DNA of 64,000 bases from Vibrio splendidus (GCF_002873455.1 NZ_MCUN01000010.1:124001-188000), one strand, 5' to 3'; numbered from the stretch's first letter, positions 51,289 to 60,600 are shown. Numbers and translations: made by a program. Notes: generated by a model from the letters alone, not told the origin.

Positions 51289-52631
51289 TGTTTGGTCAGA
51301 ACACACAAGCCATAGATCCGATTGAAGCGAATAGAGCTCGAACACATGAAGCCCTAACATCAACACCCTCAGTTCGTGAGCATTATCATGTAATTCATGA
51401 AGAGGTCATCAAGGCGATCGACCCATCGGTTGTAGTGAGCTTAAGCGCACCCGATCTTGAAGCTAGAATTGCCGAAATGGTATCAGATATCGTGGTCTCT
51501 AAGCAGTTACCGCTTGGTCACAAAGATGTCGCTCATTCGGTGGAACAATTGCTCAATGAGTTTCTAGGATTAGGTCCACTGCAACCCTTAATTGAAGACC
51601 AAGGCATTACCGACATCATGGTCAATGGGTACCGTGAAGTCTACGTAGAACGCTCAGGGAAATTGCAAAAAACGGCAGTTCAATTTCGTAATGAAGAACA
51701 ACTTCTCAACCTAGCGCGACGCATCGTCAGCAAGGTTGGACGAAGAATCGATGAATCGAATCCATTAGTCGATGCTCGATTGGATGATGGTAGCCGTGTC
51801 AATGTGATGATCCCACCGCTAGCGCTTGATGGAACCTACATTTCCATCCGAAAATTCAATGAGAATAAGCTAACACTCAGCCAATTGGCTCAGTTTGGCG
51901 CAATGTCGAAATCGATGGTTAAACTTATCGATATTATTGTTCGCTCACGCCTTAATGTGCTTGTTGCGGGAGGCACTGGTGCAGGTAAAACCACACTGCT
52001 CAACGCGATGTCTTTTAGCATTTCACCTCAAGAACGCATCATTACCATTGAAGACACCGCAGAACTGCGTCTACAACAACCTCATGTTGTGCGCGCTGAA
52101 ACTCGCCCAGCTAATGCCGAAGGCTTAACGCCAATTACCCAGCGAGAGTTGGTGCGAAATGCTCTACGTATGCGACCAGATCGCATCATTTTAGGCGAAG
52201 TTCGTGGCGATGAAGCCTTTGAAATGATGCAGGCAATGAACACCGGTCATGATGGTTCACTCTGTACATTGCACGCAAACTCGGCGACTGACGCACTCGT
52301 TCGCATGGAAAACATGTTGATGATGAGCCAAGCGACCCTGCCTCTGTTCTCATTGCGCCGCCAAATCGCAGACACCATCGATGTCGTTATACAAGTTGAA
52401 AGAATGCGTGATGGCAAAAGACGCATTGTTTCGATCACCGAGGTGCAAGGGTTAGAAGGAGAACAATACATCACTCAAGACTTGTTCAAATTCAAGCCGT
52501 TATCAGAGGATCAACAAGGCAACCTGATTGGCGAATACAAGAGTGCTAAGTGCGTACCAAGCTTCAATGAAAAAGCCAAATACCACCAACTCGATGCTCA
52601 ACTAAGAGTAGCGATGGAGCTTGAAGCCTGA
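51288..52631 (+). CDS. tadA: Tad assembly ATPase TadA/CpaF
   Basis: Hexameric secretion ATPase powering Flp pilus assembly, 447 residues. It has the N-terminal helical domain with [22 protein letters not shown], Walker [11 protein letters not shown] (GTGAGKT at 229-235), the Asp box [21 protein letters not shown], the Walker [24 protein letters not shown] and the His box STLHANS-like [18 protein letters not shown]. The ATG at 51288 has GAGG six bases upstream; a TTG 18 bases earlier is not used. It overlaps tadZ and tadB by one base each. Confidence 0.96.
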   Translation: MFGQNTQAIDPIEANRARTHEALTSTPSVREHYHVIHEEVIKAIDPSVVVSLSAPDLEARIAEMVSDIVVSKQLPLGHKDVAHSVEQLLNEFLGLGPLQPLIEDQGITDIMVNGYREVYVERSGKLQKTAVQFRNEEQLLNLARRIVSKVGRRIDESNPLVDARLDDGSRVNVMIPPLALDGTYISIRKFNENKLTLSQLAQFGAMSKSMVKLIDIIVRSRLNVLVAGGTGAGKTTLLNAMSFSISPQERIITIEDTAELRLQQPHVVRAETRPANAEGLTPITQRELVRNALRMRPDRIILGEVRGDEAFEMMQAMNTGHDGSLCTLHANSATDALVRMENMLMMSQATLPLFSLRRQIADTIDVVIQVERMRDGKRRIVSITEVQGLEGEQYITQDLFKFKPLSEDQQGNLIGEYKSAKCVPSFNEKAKYHQLDAQLRVAMELEA

Positions 52632-53545
52632 TGATCTTAGTTCTCACTGTTTTCGTTTTATTTATCGCGATCGGGTTAATCAGGTTGAGCTCAAAGCAAG
52701 CCATCGTCAATAAACGGCTGTTATTGGTAAGCAGCAGTCAACGACCGCTTACAGCTGACGTTTCAATCAAAAAAACCAACCACCAGCGTAGCAACAAACT
52801 GCATGCTTTCTTTTTACGAATGAATGCATTGCTGCCAGTTTGGGATAAGTACTTTATTGTCTTATCAGCTATCGGTTTCCCAGCATCAGGCCACATGTTA
52901 TTTCCCCAACTGGCAATACATCATCAACTTTTCGCCGCTGTTGGACTTTGGTTTGTATGCACATGTGCCTTGGTGATGTACCGCCGAAAAATGCAGGTAG
53001 AAGAGTTCGAACAGGGCATCATCAATGTACTTGGCTTAATTTCTAGAGCTGTGGCTGCGGGGCTCTCAGTCCCACAAGCAATTGAACAAGTGTCAGAAAC
53101 CCAACCAGGGCTATTAGGACGTGAGTTCTCCTATATTCGCGATAACTTAACGCTCGGTTTAAGCCTTCGACAAAGCCTCGATGATGCATGCGTTCGCCTT
53201 CCTTACAGCAGTTTCCGCTACTTCTCGGTCGCGTTAATCCTGAATCAATCGAATGGTGGCCAACTGCGCGACATTCTTCAAAGCTTAAGCAGAACCATGC
53301 ATGATAATCGAGCGATGAGAAAAAAGGTCAAGAGCTTAACCTCAGAGCCTCGTATGACAGCCCTCTTTCTTTCTATCTTACCCTTGGGGTTATTGGGTGG
53401 TATCTATTTGATGGAACCCACCATGATAATCCAATTGTTCAACACAGAATCGGGACAGCGGGTACTGACCTACGCCGTCATTAGCATCAGCTCAGGCACA
53501 CTCATTTTGAACGCTCTGACTCGTAACAGAAGGTTCTCATCATGA
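52631..53545 (+). CDS. tadB: Tad inner-membrane protein TadB
   Basis: 304-residue T2SS-F-like (GspF-type) inner-membrane platform protein. There are hydrophobic N-terminal helices, the cytosolic T2SSF domain at about residues 130-260 with LGLISRAVAAGLSVPQAIEQVSE and a helical pattern, then a C-terminal pair of helices. The start overlaps the tadA stop (TGATG) and the end overlaps tadC by 4 bp. It is the TadB partner of TadC. Confidence 0.92.
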   Translation: MILVLTVFVLFIAIGLIRLSSKQAIVNKRLLLVSSSQRPLTADVSIKKTNHQRSNKLHAFFLRMNALLPVWDKYFIVLSAIGFPASGHMLFPQLAIHHQLFAAVGLWFVCTCALVMYRRKMQVEEFEQGIINVLGLISRAVAAGLSVPQAIEQVSETQPGLLGREFSYIRDNLTLGLSLRQSLDDACVRLPYSSFRYFSVALILNQSNGGQLRDILQSLSRTMHDNRAMRKKVKSLTSEPRMTALFLSILPLGLLGGIYLMEPTMIIQLFNTESGQRVLTYAVISISSGTLILNALTRNRRFSS

Positions 53546-54393
53546 TGTATGTTGCCTTGCTTCTGTTGGGATGTGCATTACTACTCACAGTTGTCGCACA
53601 CTTGTCTTCCTTCAAACGAGATGTTGTTGCTGAACGACTGACTCGCGTATCGAGCTACTCCTCTAAGTACACCACCGCTTCAAGTAAATGGCGCTTCCAA
53701 GGTGCAAAACCACGACGCCAGAAGTTAATCCTCATTGGCTGGTTGAGTCCTAATGCAGAGATCTATTTTCTTGGCTTAAGACTACTGACGATGGTGACGG
53801 GATCTATTGCTTGGTATGTCACTCGAATCCAAGTGCTTAACATGAACTCTGTGGCCGAATGTATCGCAATCGCCATTGTGGTTGGCATCCTGTTCGACCG
53901 CATTCTAGATTGGCGCGTGAACCAAGTCCGAATGCAAATTAGCCGCGTTATTCCTGATGCCGTCGATCTGATGGTGGTATGTGTCGCATCAGGTCTAACA
54001 CTCGAAGCGGTATTTCGCTGTGTCGGTAAAGAGATGCGTGCGATCTCTCCAGCATTGTCACGCGAATGGCTACTCACTGCGACTGAGATATCGGTTCTTG
54101 ATTCACCACAAACGGCACTTTCAAACCTAGACAAACGAGTCCAGCTTCCTGACATCAACAATATTGTGACCACCATGAATCAAGCGCTTCAATACGGCAC
54201 ACCTCTCGCTGAGGCGTTAAAGCTGATTGCCTCTGATAGTCGCCAATATCACTTCCTAGAGCTTGAAGAGTGGGTAGGAAAAATACCAGCTAAGATGTCG
54301 TTCCCTTTAGTGGTCTTCATCATGCTACCTGTCGTGGGCATTATTGTCGTGCCAATCATGTTATCCCTTAAACAAACTCTGGGGGGCTTATGA
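53542..54393 (+). CDS. tadC: Tad inner-membrane protein TadC
   Basis: 283-residue second platform protein with a T2SS-F domain: four hydrophobic segments, with ISRVIPDAVDLMVVCVASGLTLEAVFRCVG, written in parts as PDAVDLMVVCVASGLTLEA, and GTPLAEALKLIASDSRQYHF in the cytosolic part. It ends in a hydrophobic helix (VVFIMLPVVGIIVVPIMLSL). It is translationally coupled to tadB (4-bp overlap) and tadD (4-bp overlap). Confidence 0.92.
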   Translation: MMYVALLLLGCALLLTVVAHLSSFKRDVVAERLTRVSSYSSKYTTASSKWRFQGAKPRRQKLILIGWLSPNAEIYFLGLRLLTMVTGSIAWYVTRIQVLNMNSVAECIAIAIVVGILFDRILDWRVNQVRMQISRVIPDAVDLMVVCVASGLTLEAVFRCVGKEMRAISPALSREWLLTATEISVLDSPQTALSNLDKRVQLPDINNIVTTMNQALQYGTPLAEALKLIASDSRQYHFLELEEWVGKIPAKMSFPLVVFIMLPVVGIIVVPIMLSLKQTLGGL

Positions 54394-55130
54394 ACAAGAT
54401 CATTCTCTTGGGTTTAGCGCTAATTTTAGTCGGCTGCCAATCAACGAATAACGTTGAAAAAGAGGCCTCTGAAGACATGAAAGTCGCAGAGGTTGCACTG
54501 ATGAATGGCAAACCAGAAAGTGCCATGGAGCTGTACCGAAAGATGCTGGTATCGAAGCCTGATGATCCGCAGTTGCTATTGCTAATGGGGTCCGCCGCGA
54601 ATCAAGCCAGTCGTTATGATGAGGCACTGCATTATCTAAAGCACGGTATCGAGCTTAATCAATCGAGCGCGATTTACAGAGAACTTGGCCGTGCGTGGTT
54701 GGCGCTTGGTGAGCTTGAACAAGCCACATCAGCACTCAAAGAATCTGTCAGATTAGTTACAACTGATGATGTCGCCCACAACAGTCTAGGCGTGAGTTAC
54801 TCGCTCAATAAGCAGTATTCAAAAGCGCGTGAATCTTACTCTCATGCCCTTAGTTTGATGCCATCCAGTAATGAGTACCGCAACAACTTAGCCATGGCTT
54901 GGATACTCGATGGAAAACCAGAGCAAGGGATCCGAATTCTGCACCCGATCTTTGTCCGAGGTGAAGCGAGCGTAAAGCTGCAACTCAATCTAGCACTGGC
55001 TTATGCGCTTTCTGGAGACAGTGCGTCCGCGAAAAGTATCGCTCGCGCACACCTATCTCAACCTGAGTTCGCCAACAATAGCCTGTATTACCAAGAGCTT
55101 GCTTCTAAAACTGAGCAAGGAGAACTGTGA
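54390..55130 (+). CDS. tadD: TPR-repeat lipoprotein TadD
   Basis: 246-residue lipoprotein (lipobox LVGC, Cys16) with tetratricopeptide repeats from about residue 30 to 170 (e.g. AEVALMNGKPESAMELYRKM, LLMGSAANQASRYDEALHYLK, ARESYSHALSLMP). It acts as a pilotin or assembly scaffold in Tad systems. It overlaps tadC by four bases and its TGA stop overlaps the tadE start region. Confidence 0.92.
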   Translation: MNKIILLGLALILVGCQSTNNVEKEASEDMKVAEVALMNGKPESAMELYRKMLVSKPDDPQLLLLMGSAANQASRYDEALHYLKHGIELNQSSAIYRELGRAWLALGELEQATSALKESVRLVTTDDVAHNSLGVSYSLNKQYSKARESYSHALSLMPSSNEYRNNLAMAWILDGKPEQGIRILHPIFVRGEASVKLQLNLALAYALSGDSASAKSIARAHLSQPEFANNSLYYQELASKTEQGEL

Positions 55131-55579
55131 TGCTCTCTCGTCAAAAAGGGGCGCAGAGCGTCGAGTTTGCAATGTTGGTGATACCGTTTCTGATACTGAT
55201 CATTGGTTTCTTTGAGATCTGCCGTCTGCTGCTGGTCAACATCATCTTTGATGTAGCCGTTAATGCGGGCGTTCGAGAGGCTAAGACACGGCCGATTAGT
55301 CCTATTTCAGATCTCGCTTTTGCCGAGACTATCGCAAAGTTCCCACTGATAGATAAGAGCAAGCTCGTCTTGGATCCATCGCCGCTATACGCCGAAAACT
55401 TCTCAGATTTAGTTAATGAGAAACCGGTATCCAAAAGCAGAGCAGTGTTAGGCGAGTACAAGGTGTCTTACTCATTTTCATTTGCCTTATTACCTAATCT
55501 ATCAACTCAGTTTTCTGAGTCTATCGGCAACATGACAACCTTGAAAAGAAAGGTACTGGTTAGTTATGACAACAAATAA
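55130..55579 (+). CDS. tadE: TadE minor pseudopilin
   Basis: 149-residue TadE family protein. The leader MLSRQKG is followed by AQSVEFAMLVIPFLILIIGF: a prepilin-like cleavage site with the mature Glu5 and the hydrophobic helix. The ATG at 55130 has AAGGAG seven bases upstream; a GTG three bases earlier is less likely. Required for pilus biogenesis in other Tad systems. It overlaps tadF by 14 bp. Confidence 0.9.
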   Translation: MLSRQKGAQSVEFAMLVIPFLILIIGFFEICRLLLVNIIFDVAVNAGVREAKTRPISPISDLAFAETIAKFPLIDKSKLVLDPSPLYAENFSDLVNEKPVSKSRAVLGEYKVSYSFSFALLPNLSTQFSESIGNMTTLKRKVLVSYDNK

Positions 55580-56126
55580 AACACCTCGAAAAAAACAAGC
55601 GGGTTCAGCAGCGATTGAATTCCCCTTCGTTGTACTCGCACTCATGATCATTTTGTGGGGGCTTGTTGCAGTCTATCGCTTATTCAACCTACAGACTCAG
55701 CTCGACAACGTAACATATAACCTAGTCAACGCCGTTTCACTAACGCAACTGAAACCAGAGCAAGGCCCAAACGGATTACCTAATACGTTAAAGGATCAGC
55801 TTCTCGATCTCGCCGAACGTTATCTTCCGCAAGACATCAAGCGCATCGATATTGGGTTGGTACTTGAAAGCCGTGTATTTGATACCACTGCTTCGAACTG
55901 GGAATACAAGCACATCCATGCCGGGATCATCTGTCAAAAGTACACACCCATCGATCAACTAGAGACACTTATCGTTGAGGGTAGCGGCGACCCTGCGTTA
56001 GTTGGAAGACCATCCACCTTGGTTCAACTCACTTTATGTGTGAATACACCGTTTGACTACAAGCGACTCAATCTTCCTAAAACACTCTCAAGTTCATCAG
56101 CCGTGATAGGAAAGCATTATGGTTAA
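55566..56126 (+). CDS. tadF: TadF minor pseudopilin
   Basis: 186-residue TadE/TadF-like protein with leader MTTNKTPRKKQAG, then SAAIEFPFVVLALMIILWGL, a prepilin-type helix with the +5 glutamate. The soluble part is periplasmic, with two cysteines (GIICQKYT and LTLCVNTP). It overlaps tadE at the front by 14 bp and tadG at the end by 8 bp. Confidence 0.88.
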   Translation: MTTNKTPRKKQAGSAAIEFPFVVLALMIILWGLVAVYRLFNLQTQLDNVTYNLVNAVSLTQLKPEQGPNGLPNTLKDQLLDLAERYLPQDIKRIDIGLVLESRVFDTTASNWEYKHIHAGIICQKYTPIDQLETLIVEGSGDPALVGRPSTLVQLTLCVNTPFDYKRLNLPKTLSSSSAVIGKHYG

Positions 56127-57327
56127 ACCAATATTTGGCAGCATTGCGCTTAAAAAGCAGCAAGGCTCCATGACCATTTCATTGTTAGCGTTACTATTTC
56201 CAGCGCTTTTCATCGCTGTTGGCACCCTGATGATCTCCGCACAAGTGATGGTTTCAAACCGAGCTGCGAAAGCCGCCGATTCGGCCGCATTAGCGTGTGC
56301 TTTTGCTGACCAAGCCACTCTCCCAATGATGATGGCTTACCGAGATTACTATCACCCAACACTGAAAGGCGTGAGTGGCTTAACACCAGAAAACCAAGGC
56401 TGCCGTATTAGTTTGGGTTATTCAGTTTCAACATTACTGCCCAACTTTAAATATGAGAGCTATGCAAACAAGGTAACGGCAACGGGTGGTGGTTATAAAG
56501 GTGTGGTTGAAAGCAAGCAATCTTCGATTCCAACGGAGCTGGTTTTAGTACTTGATGTGTCTGGGTCGATGGGTTCAAACATCCAGTCGTTGAAATCCAT
56601 TTTATCCAATGCATTGAATACGATTCAATCTCAGAGTAAGAACGCTAACGATTTAGACTCAGTAAGAATTTCAATCGTTCCTTTCGACTCTGGAGTTTCA
56701 GCGCAGCGCCCACCTTGGTTATCCAAAGAAGCAGCCGGAATCTACTGTATCGATGGGCTTAGCTATCGTAATGGCAATTTCTCTGCGGCACTGACCGTCG
56801 ATAACCTCGCAACGCTTCACTCAGAGCGACCAGTGAAATTTACACCACCGAGTAAGTGGTTAAGCGACTGCAATCAAGATTCACCAATGCTGCCATTGAC
56901 CAGCGTCTTTTCCCGCGTCCAAAACTCGATAAACAACCTAACAGCAAATGGCGGCACTCGCTCTTATCACGGTTTGGTATGGGGAGTGAGACAGCTTATC
57001 CCACGCTGGCAAAAAGCGTGGGGATTGAACGCCAGCACAGTACCCGAAATCAGAAGAAAATTGGTGCTCTTCACCGACGGTGCTGACGAAGGAGACACGT
57101 TTGACCAACTGGTTAACGCAGGGTTCTGTACTACCGCAATCAATCAATATGGCATCGAAATGAACTTCATCGGCTATGGCGTCAGCCCTTCTCGAATCGC
57201 TCAATTCGAGAACTGTGCCGGGGATCCACAACACGTGTTTAGTGCCACTAGCACGGCTCAACTCAACGAGTACTTTTCCGATATTTTAGCGGTTGAATAC
57301 TCGGCAACCATCAAACTCACTCGCTAA
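56119..57327 (+). CDS. tadG: TadG, vWA-domain pseudopilin-like protein
   Basis: 402-residue membrane-anchored protein of the TadG family: leader ending QQG, then SMTISLLALLFPALFIAVGT (prepilin-like helix but lacking the +5 glutamate), a TadG N-terminal domain with RAAKAADSAALACA, and a von Willebrand A domain beginning LVLVLDVSGSMGS with the MIDAS pattern DxSGS at about residue 144. It is a probable adhesion or stabilising component at the pilus base. Last gene of the Tad cluster; no clear terminator follows in the 84-bp gap to the next gene. Confidence 0.9.
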   Translation: MVKPIFGSIALKKQQGSMTISLLALLFPALFIAVGTLMISAQVMVSNRAAKAADSAALACAFADQATLPMMMAYRDYYHPTLKGVSGLTPENQGCRISLGYSVSTLLPNFKYESYANKVTATGGGYKGVVESKQSSIPTELVLVLDVSGSMGSNIQSLKSILSNALNTIQSQSKNANDLDSVRISIVPFDSGVSAQRPPWLSKEAAGIYCIDGLSYRNGNFSAALTVDNLATLHSERPVKFTPPSKWLSDCNQDSPMLPLTSVFSRVQNSINNLTANGGTRSYHGLVWGVRQLIPRWQKAWGLNASTVPEIRRKLVLFTDGADEGDTFDQLVNAGFCTTAINQYGIEMNFIGYGVSPSRIAQFENCAGDPQHVFSATSTAQLNEYFSDILAVEYSATIKLTR

Positions 57328-57411
57328 TCCAAACAAAGCGTTTGATTCGAAACACCTGAATTTAAGCATTGAATTAAAAACAAACAAGTTAAAAACAATA
57401 TGGAGAAAAAC

Positions 57412-57876
57412 ATGTTTACACGAGCCCTAGCGCTATTGGCGCTATGCCTTTCTTTACCCGCATTGGCTTATCAAGAAGGCGATTCTTTATCACCAGACGT
57501 TATCGAGAAACTGCAACTTAACAAGGATGAACTGACCATTATCGACTTCTTTGCAGAGTGGTGCGTGTCTTGCCGCGAAGAGCTACCGGAAGTCAATCAG
57601 CTCTACACCGAACTCAAAGGCACTGGTGTCACGTTTAAAGGCGTGGACGTTGATGAAGATGTTGAGGTTGGCTTGGCGTTTCAAAAGCAGCTCGGACTGG
57701 AGTTCCCTGTTGTTAACGACCCTGAACAAGCATTGATTGCCGAGTTCAAGCCGATCGGCATGCCAGCGCTTTATTACATCTATCAAGGCAAGGTTATCAA
57801 GATTCGTTTTGGTGCCATCAACCACATTAGCGACGTCATTACTGACGACCTCACCAAGATGGGAGTGCAACTGTAA
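57412..57876 (+). CDS. Periplasmic thioredoxin-like protein
   Basis: 154-residue exported thioredoxin-fold protein. Signal peptide MFTRALALLALCLSLPALA, then TIIDFFAEWCVSCREELPEV with redox pair Cys51/Cys54 (WCVSC) and cis-proline in KPIGMPALYYI. The motif WCVSC matches the gamma domain of the DsbD encoded four genes downstream. ATG 57412 has GGAG six bases upstream; the in-frame ATG twelve bases earlier is weaker. It likely receives electrons from DsbD and acts on the neighbouring proteins, for example the DUF4266 protein. Its TAA stop overlaps the next ATG. Confidence 0.9.
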   Translation: MFTRALALLALCLSLPALAYQEGDSLSPDVIEKLQLNKDELTIIDFFAEWCVSCREELPEVNQLYTELKGTGVTFKGVDVDEDVEVGLAFQKQLGLEFPVVNDPEQALIAEFKPIGMPALYYIYQGKVIKIRFGAINHISDVITDDLTKMGVQL

Positions 57877-58373
57877 TGCTAATCAAAGCCACCCTTGTTG
57901 GGCTACTCGCTATTCCAATGACGGCTAATGCGGCTCTTGAACTCGATCTTAGTGGTTTAGGAAAGAAGCCCGCTGAACAGCAAGCCAACGATAGCGGAAA
58001 AAACGAAGGCCCAATCATTGAAGAAGAGATCATCTCCAGCACCGTTTATTCAAGTGGCGGTGATTATTCAAACCCAGAAGCGAAACGTGCAACCAGACGA
58101 AACATTGAAATGGTGAAACCCAAGGCAAAGCAACTGGTTATCGAACAGAAAGCACAAGAAGTAAACAACAAACCTTCTGCTCTGGCTTTCGTTGATGAGT
58201 TTCTTGGTATTGAACCTGTAAAGCCTTGGGAAAAAGGCACATTGGCTCAAAAAGAGATGAAACCCGGTGGCCCGGTGCCTGAATTCGACGTCTTTTCTGA
58301 AAAGGTCTTCGCTTACAAACAAGGTTCCGTCGGCGGCAGTGGTGTTGGTGGCGGTGGCTGTGGTTGTAACTAA
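57876..58373 (+). CDS. DUF4266 protein with C-terminal Gly/Cys tail
   Basis: 165 residues with a signal peptide (MLIKATLVGLLAIPMTANA) and an acidic N-terminal extension to about residue 110. The C-terminal DUF4266 part is VKPWEKGTLAQKEMKPGG, then SEKVFAYKQGSVGGSG and a GGGCGCN end. The function of DUF4266 is unknown. The Cys-Gly-Cys tail lies next to a thioredoxin and a DsbD gene, so it is a plausible thiol-redox or metal site. The N-terminal extension of about 90 residues is longer than usual for this family, whose members are commonly short lipoproteins. The start overlaps the thioredoxin stop (TAATG). Confidence 0.78.
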   Translation: MLIKATLVGLLAIPMTANAALELDLSGLGKKPAEQQANDSGKNEGPIIEEEIISSTVYSSGGDYSNPEAKRATRRNIEMVKPKAKQLVIEQKAQEVNNKPSALAFVDEFLGIEPVKPWEKGTLAQKEMKPGGPVPEFDVFSEKVFAYKQGSVGGSGVGGGGCGCN

Positions 58374-58424
58374 CCGCTCCATCAATGAACAAATCAGTAT
58401 TTAAAAAAACAAAATAAGAACAAA

Positions 58425-59651
58425 ATGAAAAAATTACCAATTACGCTGCTGAGTGCAGCGGCAGTGGCTAACGTGGCATTAGCTGAAGATCATATCTCTG
58501 TTCATTACCTGAGCTATGAGGAATACGATGACAGAGTATCAGCCAATGACACCATGGTTTCGATTGAGAAAAGTATCGGCTTAGATTGGACACTCAACGC
58601 AGAGATAAGCTACGACAGTGTTTCTGGTGCATCTCCGGCATGGGGGCCAACAACACCTCTCGCTTCGGATGCGGATCAGGTCAACCGCGCCCTGAAAACT
58701 CAACAAGCACAGAATAAAACCGACGAGGTTATTCGTGTAGGCTACGATCCTCACCGCAGTGGCTATGAAATCCAAAAAGTAGGGCTTGAAGACACCAGAA
58801 AGTCGATCAGCTTAAGCGCGACCTATCGTGACACGTTACGTAATGAATGGACCTTAGGTGGCAACGCATCTCAAGAAGAAGATTATGAAAGCCTTGGTAT
58901 CAACGCCAAAGGTTTGATCTATGCCGATAGCACTAAGAACCGCTCTTACAGTCTAGGTGGCTCTGCCCTTTTCGATCAGACTCAAGCGTTCGGAAAATAC
59001 TCGCTGGCTTCATCAAACAGCCAGAGCTGGGAAGACATTTTCACCGGCAGTTTGGAAGCCGGATTATCACAAACCTTCACACCGAATCTATACAGCATTT
59101 TTACCGCTTACACGGGTTACCGAAGTGGCTATTTGAGCAATCACTATTTAACGGTCCTGCGTGAAGTCGATATCAATGACGACGGTAAAATCGATGATAA
59201 TGAAGTGTTCTTGGGACAAGATTCTCGACCGGATACGCGACTCTCTGGCGGTATCAATATCCAAGCCTTTTACTCATTGTCCGACAGTCTAAAAATCCGA
59301 CCAAGATACAAATGGTTTATGGATGATTGGGGCGTAATGTCTCACCAGTTAGGCGGCAAATTATCTTGGCGAGTGAGTGAGTGGTTAACCTTGGCACCGG
59401 GCTATTTTTGGTACACGCAAGATGCAGCCGATTTCTATCGCGACCCTAGTAGTGCCGATCCTTCTTTTGCATCGTCAGGCTACGCGACTTCAGACCTTCG
59501 CTTAGGCAACTTCACCGCCAATGCCTATGAGCTAGGGGCGAGTATCAAGGTACATAAGAAATTACGCTTAAATGCGCTTGCTGCGTATTACGAACAGAGC
59601 AACGGTTTTGAAGCGCAATGGTGGGCGGTTGGAGCAACCTATGAGTTCTAA
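58425..59651 (+). CDS. DUF3570 outer-membrane beta-barrel with flavinylation-like motif
   Basis: 408 residues. Signal peptide MKKLPITLLSAAAVANVALA, then many amphipathic beta-strands and a C-terminal WWAVGATYEF with terminal phenylalanine: an outer-membrane barrel. The DUF3570 assignment rests on the overall pattern and on the gene neighbourhood. Residues 64-70 read DSVSGAS, an exact Dxx(S/T)GA(S/T) motif as used by ApbE-type FMN transferases in NqrC and RnfG. A calcium-loop-like DINDDGKIDDNE lies at about residues 247-258. The stop overlaps the next gene start by 11 bp. Confidence 0.82.
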   Translation: MKKLPITLLSAAAVANVALAEDHISVHYLSYEEYDDRVSANDTMVSIEKSIGLDWTLNAEISYDSVSGASPAWGPTTPLASDADQVNRALKTQQAQNKTDEVIRVGYDPHRSGYEIQKVGLEDTRKSISLSATYRDTLRNEWTLGGNASQEEDYESLGINAKGLIYADSTKNRSYSLGGSALFDQTQAFGKYSLASSNSQSWEDIFTGSLEAGLSQTFTPNLYSIFTAYTGYRSGYLSNHYLTVLREVDINDDGKIDDNEVFLGQDSRPDTRLSGGINIQAFYSLSDSLKIRPRYKWFMDDWGVMSHQLGGKLSWRVSEWLTLAPGYFWYTQDAADFYRDPSSADPSFASSGYATSDLRLGNFTANAYELGASIKVHKKLRLNALAAYYEQSNGFEAQWWAVGATYEF

Positions 59652-60600
59652 TCTAACCTTTGTGCATCGTTTTCATGCCATGACCGTACCGTGTGAAGTG
59701 CAAATTTTGTCGATTGATTTGGCTAACTTTCCAGAGACAAGCGCAAAAGATATAGCCAAGGAGATAGAGCAAAACACACGCCGATTGGAACAAAAATATA
59801 ACTTTTACTGCAACGACTCGTGGTTAACACAATGCATTAATCAGCGAGCGTCATGTGATGTCGAACTCGATTCTGAATCTGCCGAGGTTTTTCAACATCT
59901 CGACCGATTAAGTCAACTGACATTCGATACCTTTGATACCACGGTCGGCAGCATCAAACATCTTTTAAAACAGAAACCGAAGATGTTGCACAGCCACGCG
60001 TTCCAAGCCTTGTCTTCAGCTTTGGGTAAGCAAGCTTGGGAATTGAAAGGGACAATGGATCAAAAAGGGGCCGTGGATCTACAAGGGACCCTCGATCTAC
60101 AAAAGACAAGGCTACACGTCCCTGATTCCCGTACTCGTTTCGATTTTGGCGGCGTAATCAAAGAGTACGCCGTCGACCAAGCCGTAGCGATCGGAAAACA
60201 GCTCGGCGCGACGTCGATGTTGGTGAATTTTGGCGGTGACATCTATGCGTTGGGAACCAAACCGGATGGCTCGGCATTTAACATTGCTGTCTTAGACCCA
60301 AGAGACAACAAGACCCCATTTTTCGCCGTTCCGTTAACGGACGCAGCGCTCACGACTTCGGCTCACAGTGAGCGCCAAGTGCAATTTGGTGACAAGACCA
60401 CCTCTCATATTCTGTCGAAGCAGGATGTTGAAAAGAAAATCATGTCTGTTACTGCTATCGCGTCGTCCACATTAGAAGCGGGCGTGCTCAGCACTTCTCT
60501 AACACTGAACTCTAATATTTCGGTGCCCGAAGACAGTGCTGTTATTTACATCGACGATCAATTACACATTCACCAAAACACGGAGTTCCTTCATCCATGA
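59641..60600 (+). CDS. ApbE-like FAD:protein FMN transferase
   Basis: 319-residue ApbE-family protein, which normally moves FMN from FAD onto Ser/Thr of exported proteins. ATG 59641 is chosen (GGAG six bases upstream); longer in-frame starts lie within the DUF3570 gene. Motifs: DFGGVIKEYAVD (residues 168-179), LVNFGGDIYALG, LTTSAHSE, then SVTAIASSTLEAGVLSTSL. The Mg2+ Asp that normally precedes the conserved Thr by four residues is Gly281 (Thr285). A triple 6-residue repeat (GTMDQK-GAVDLQ-GTLDLQ) at 137-154 is an insertion. No signal peptide is evident. It overlaps DUF3570 at the front and DsbD by 4 bp. Confidence 0.85.
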   Translation: MSSNLTFVHRFHAMTVPCEVQILSIDLANFPETSAKDIAKEIEQNTRRLEQKYNFYCNDSWLTQCINQRASCDVELDSESAEVFQHLDRLSQLTFDTFDTTVGSIKHLLKQKPKMLHSHAFQALSSALGKQAWELKGTMDQKGAVDLQGTLDLQKTRLHVPDSRTRFDFGGVIKEYAVDQAVAIGKQLGATSMLVNFGGDIYALGTKPDGSAFNIAVLDPRDNKTPFFAVPLTDAALTTSAHSERQVQFGDKTTSHILSKQDVEKKIMSVTAIASSTLEAGVLSTSLTLNSNISVPEDSAVIYIDDQLHIHQNTEFLHP

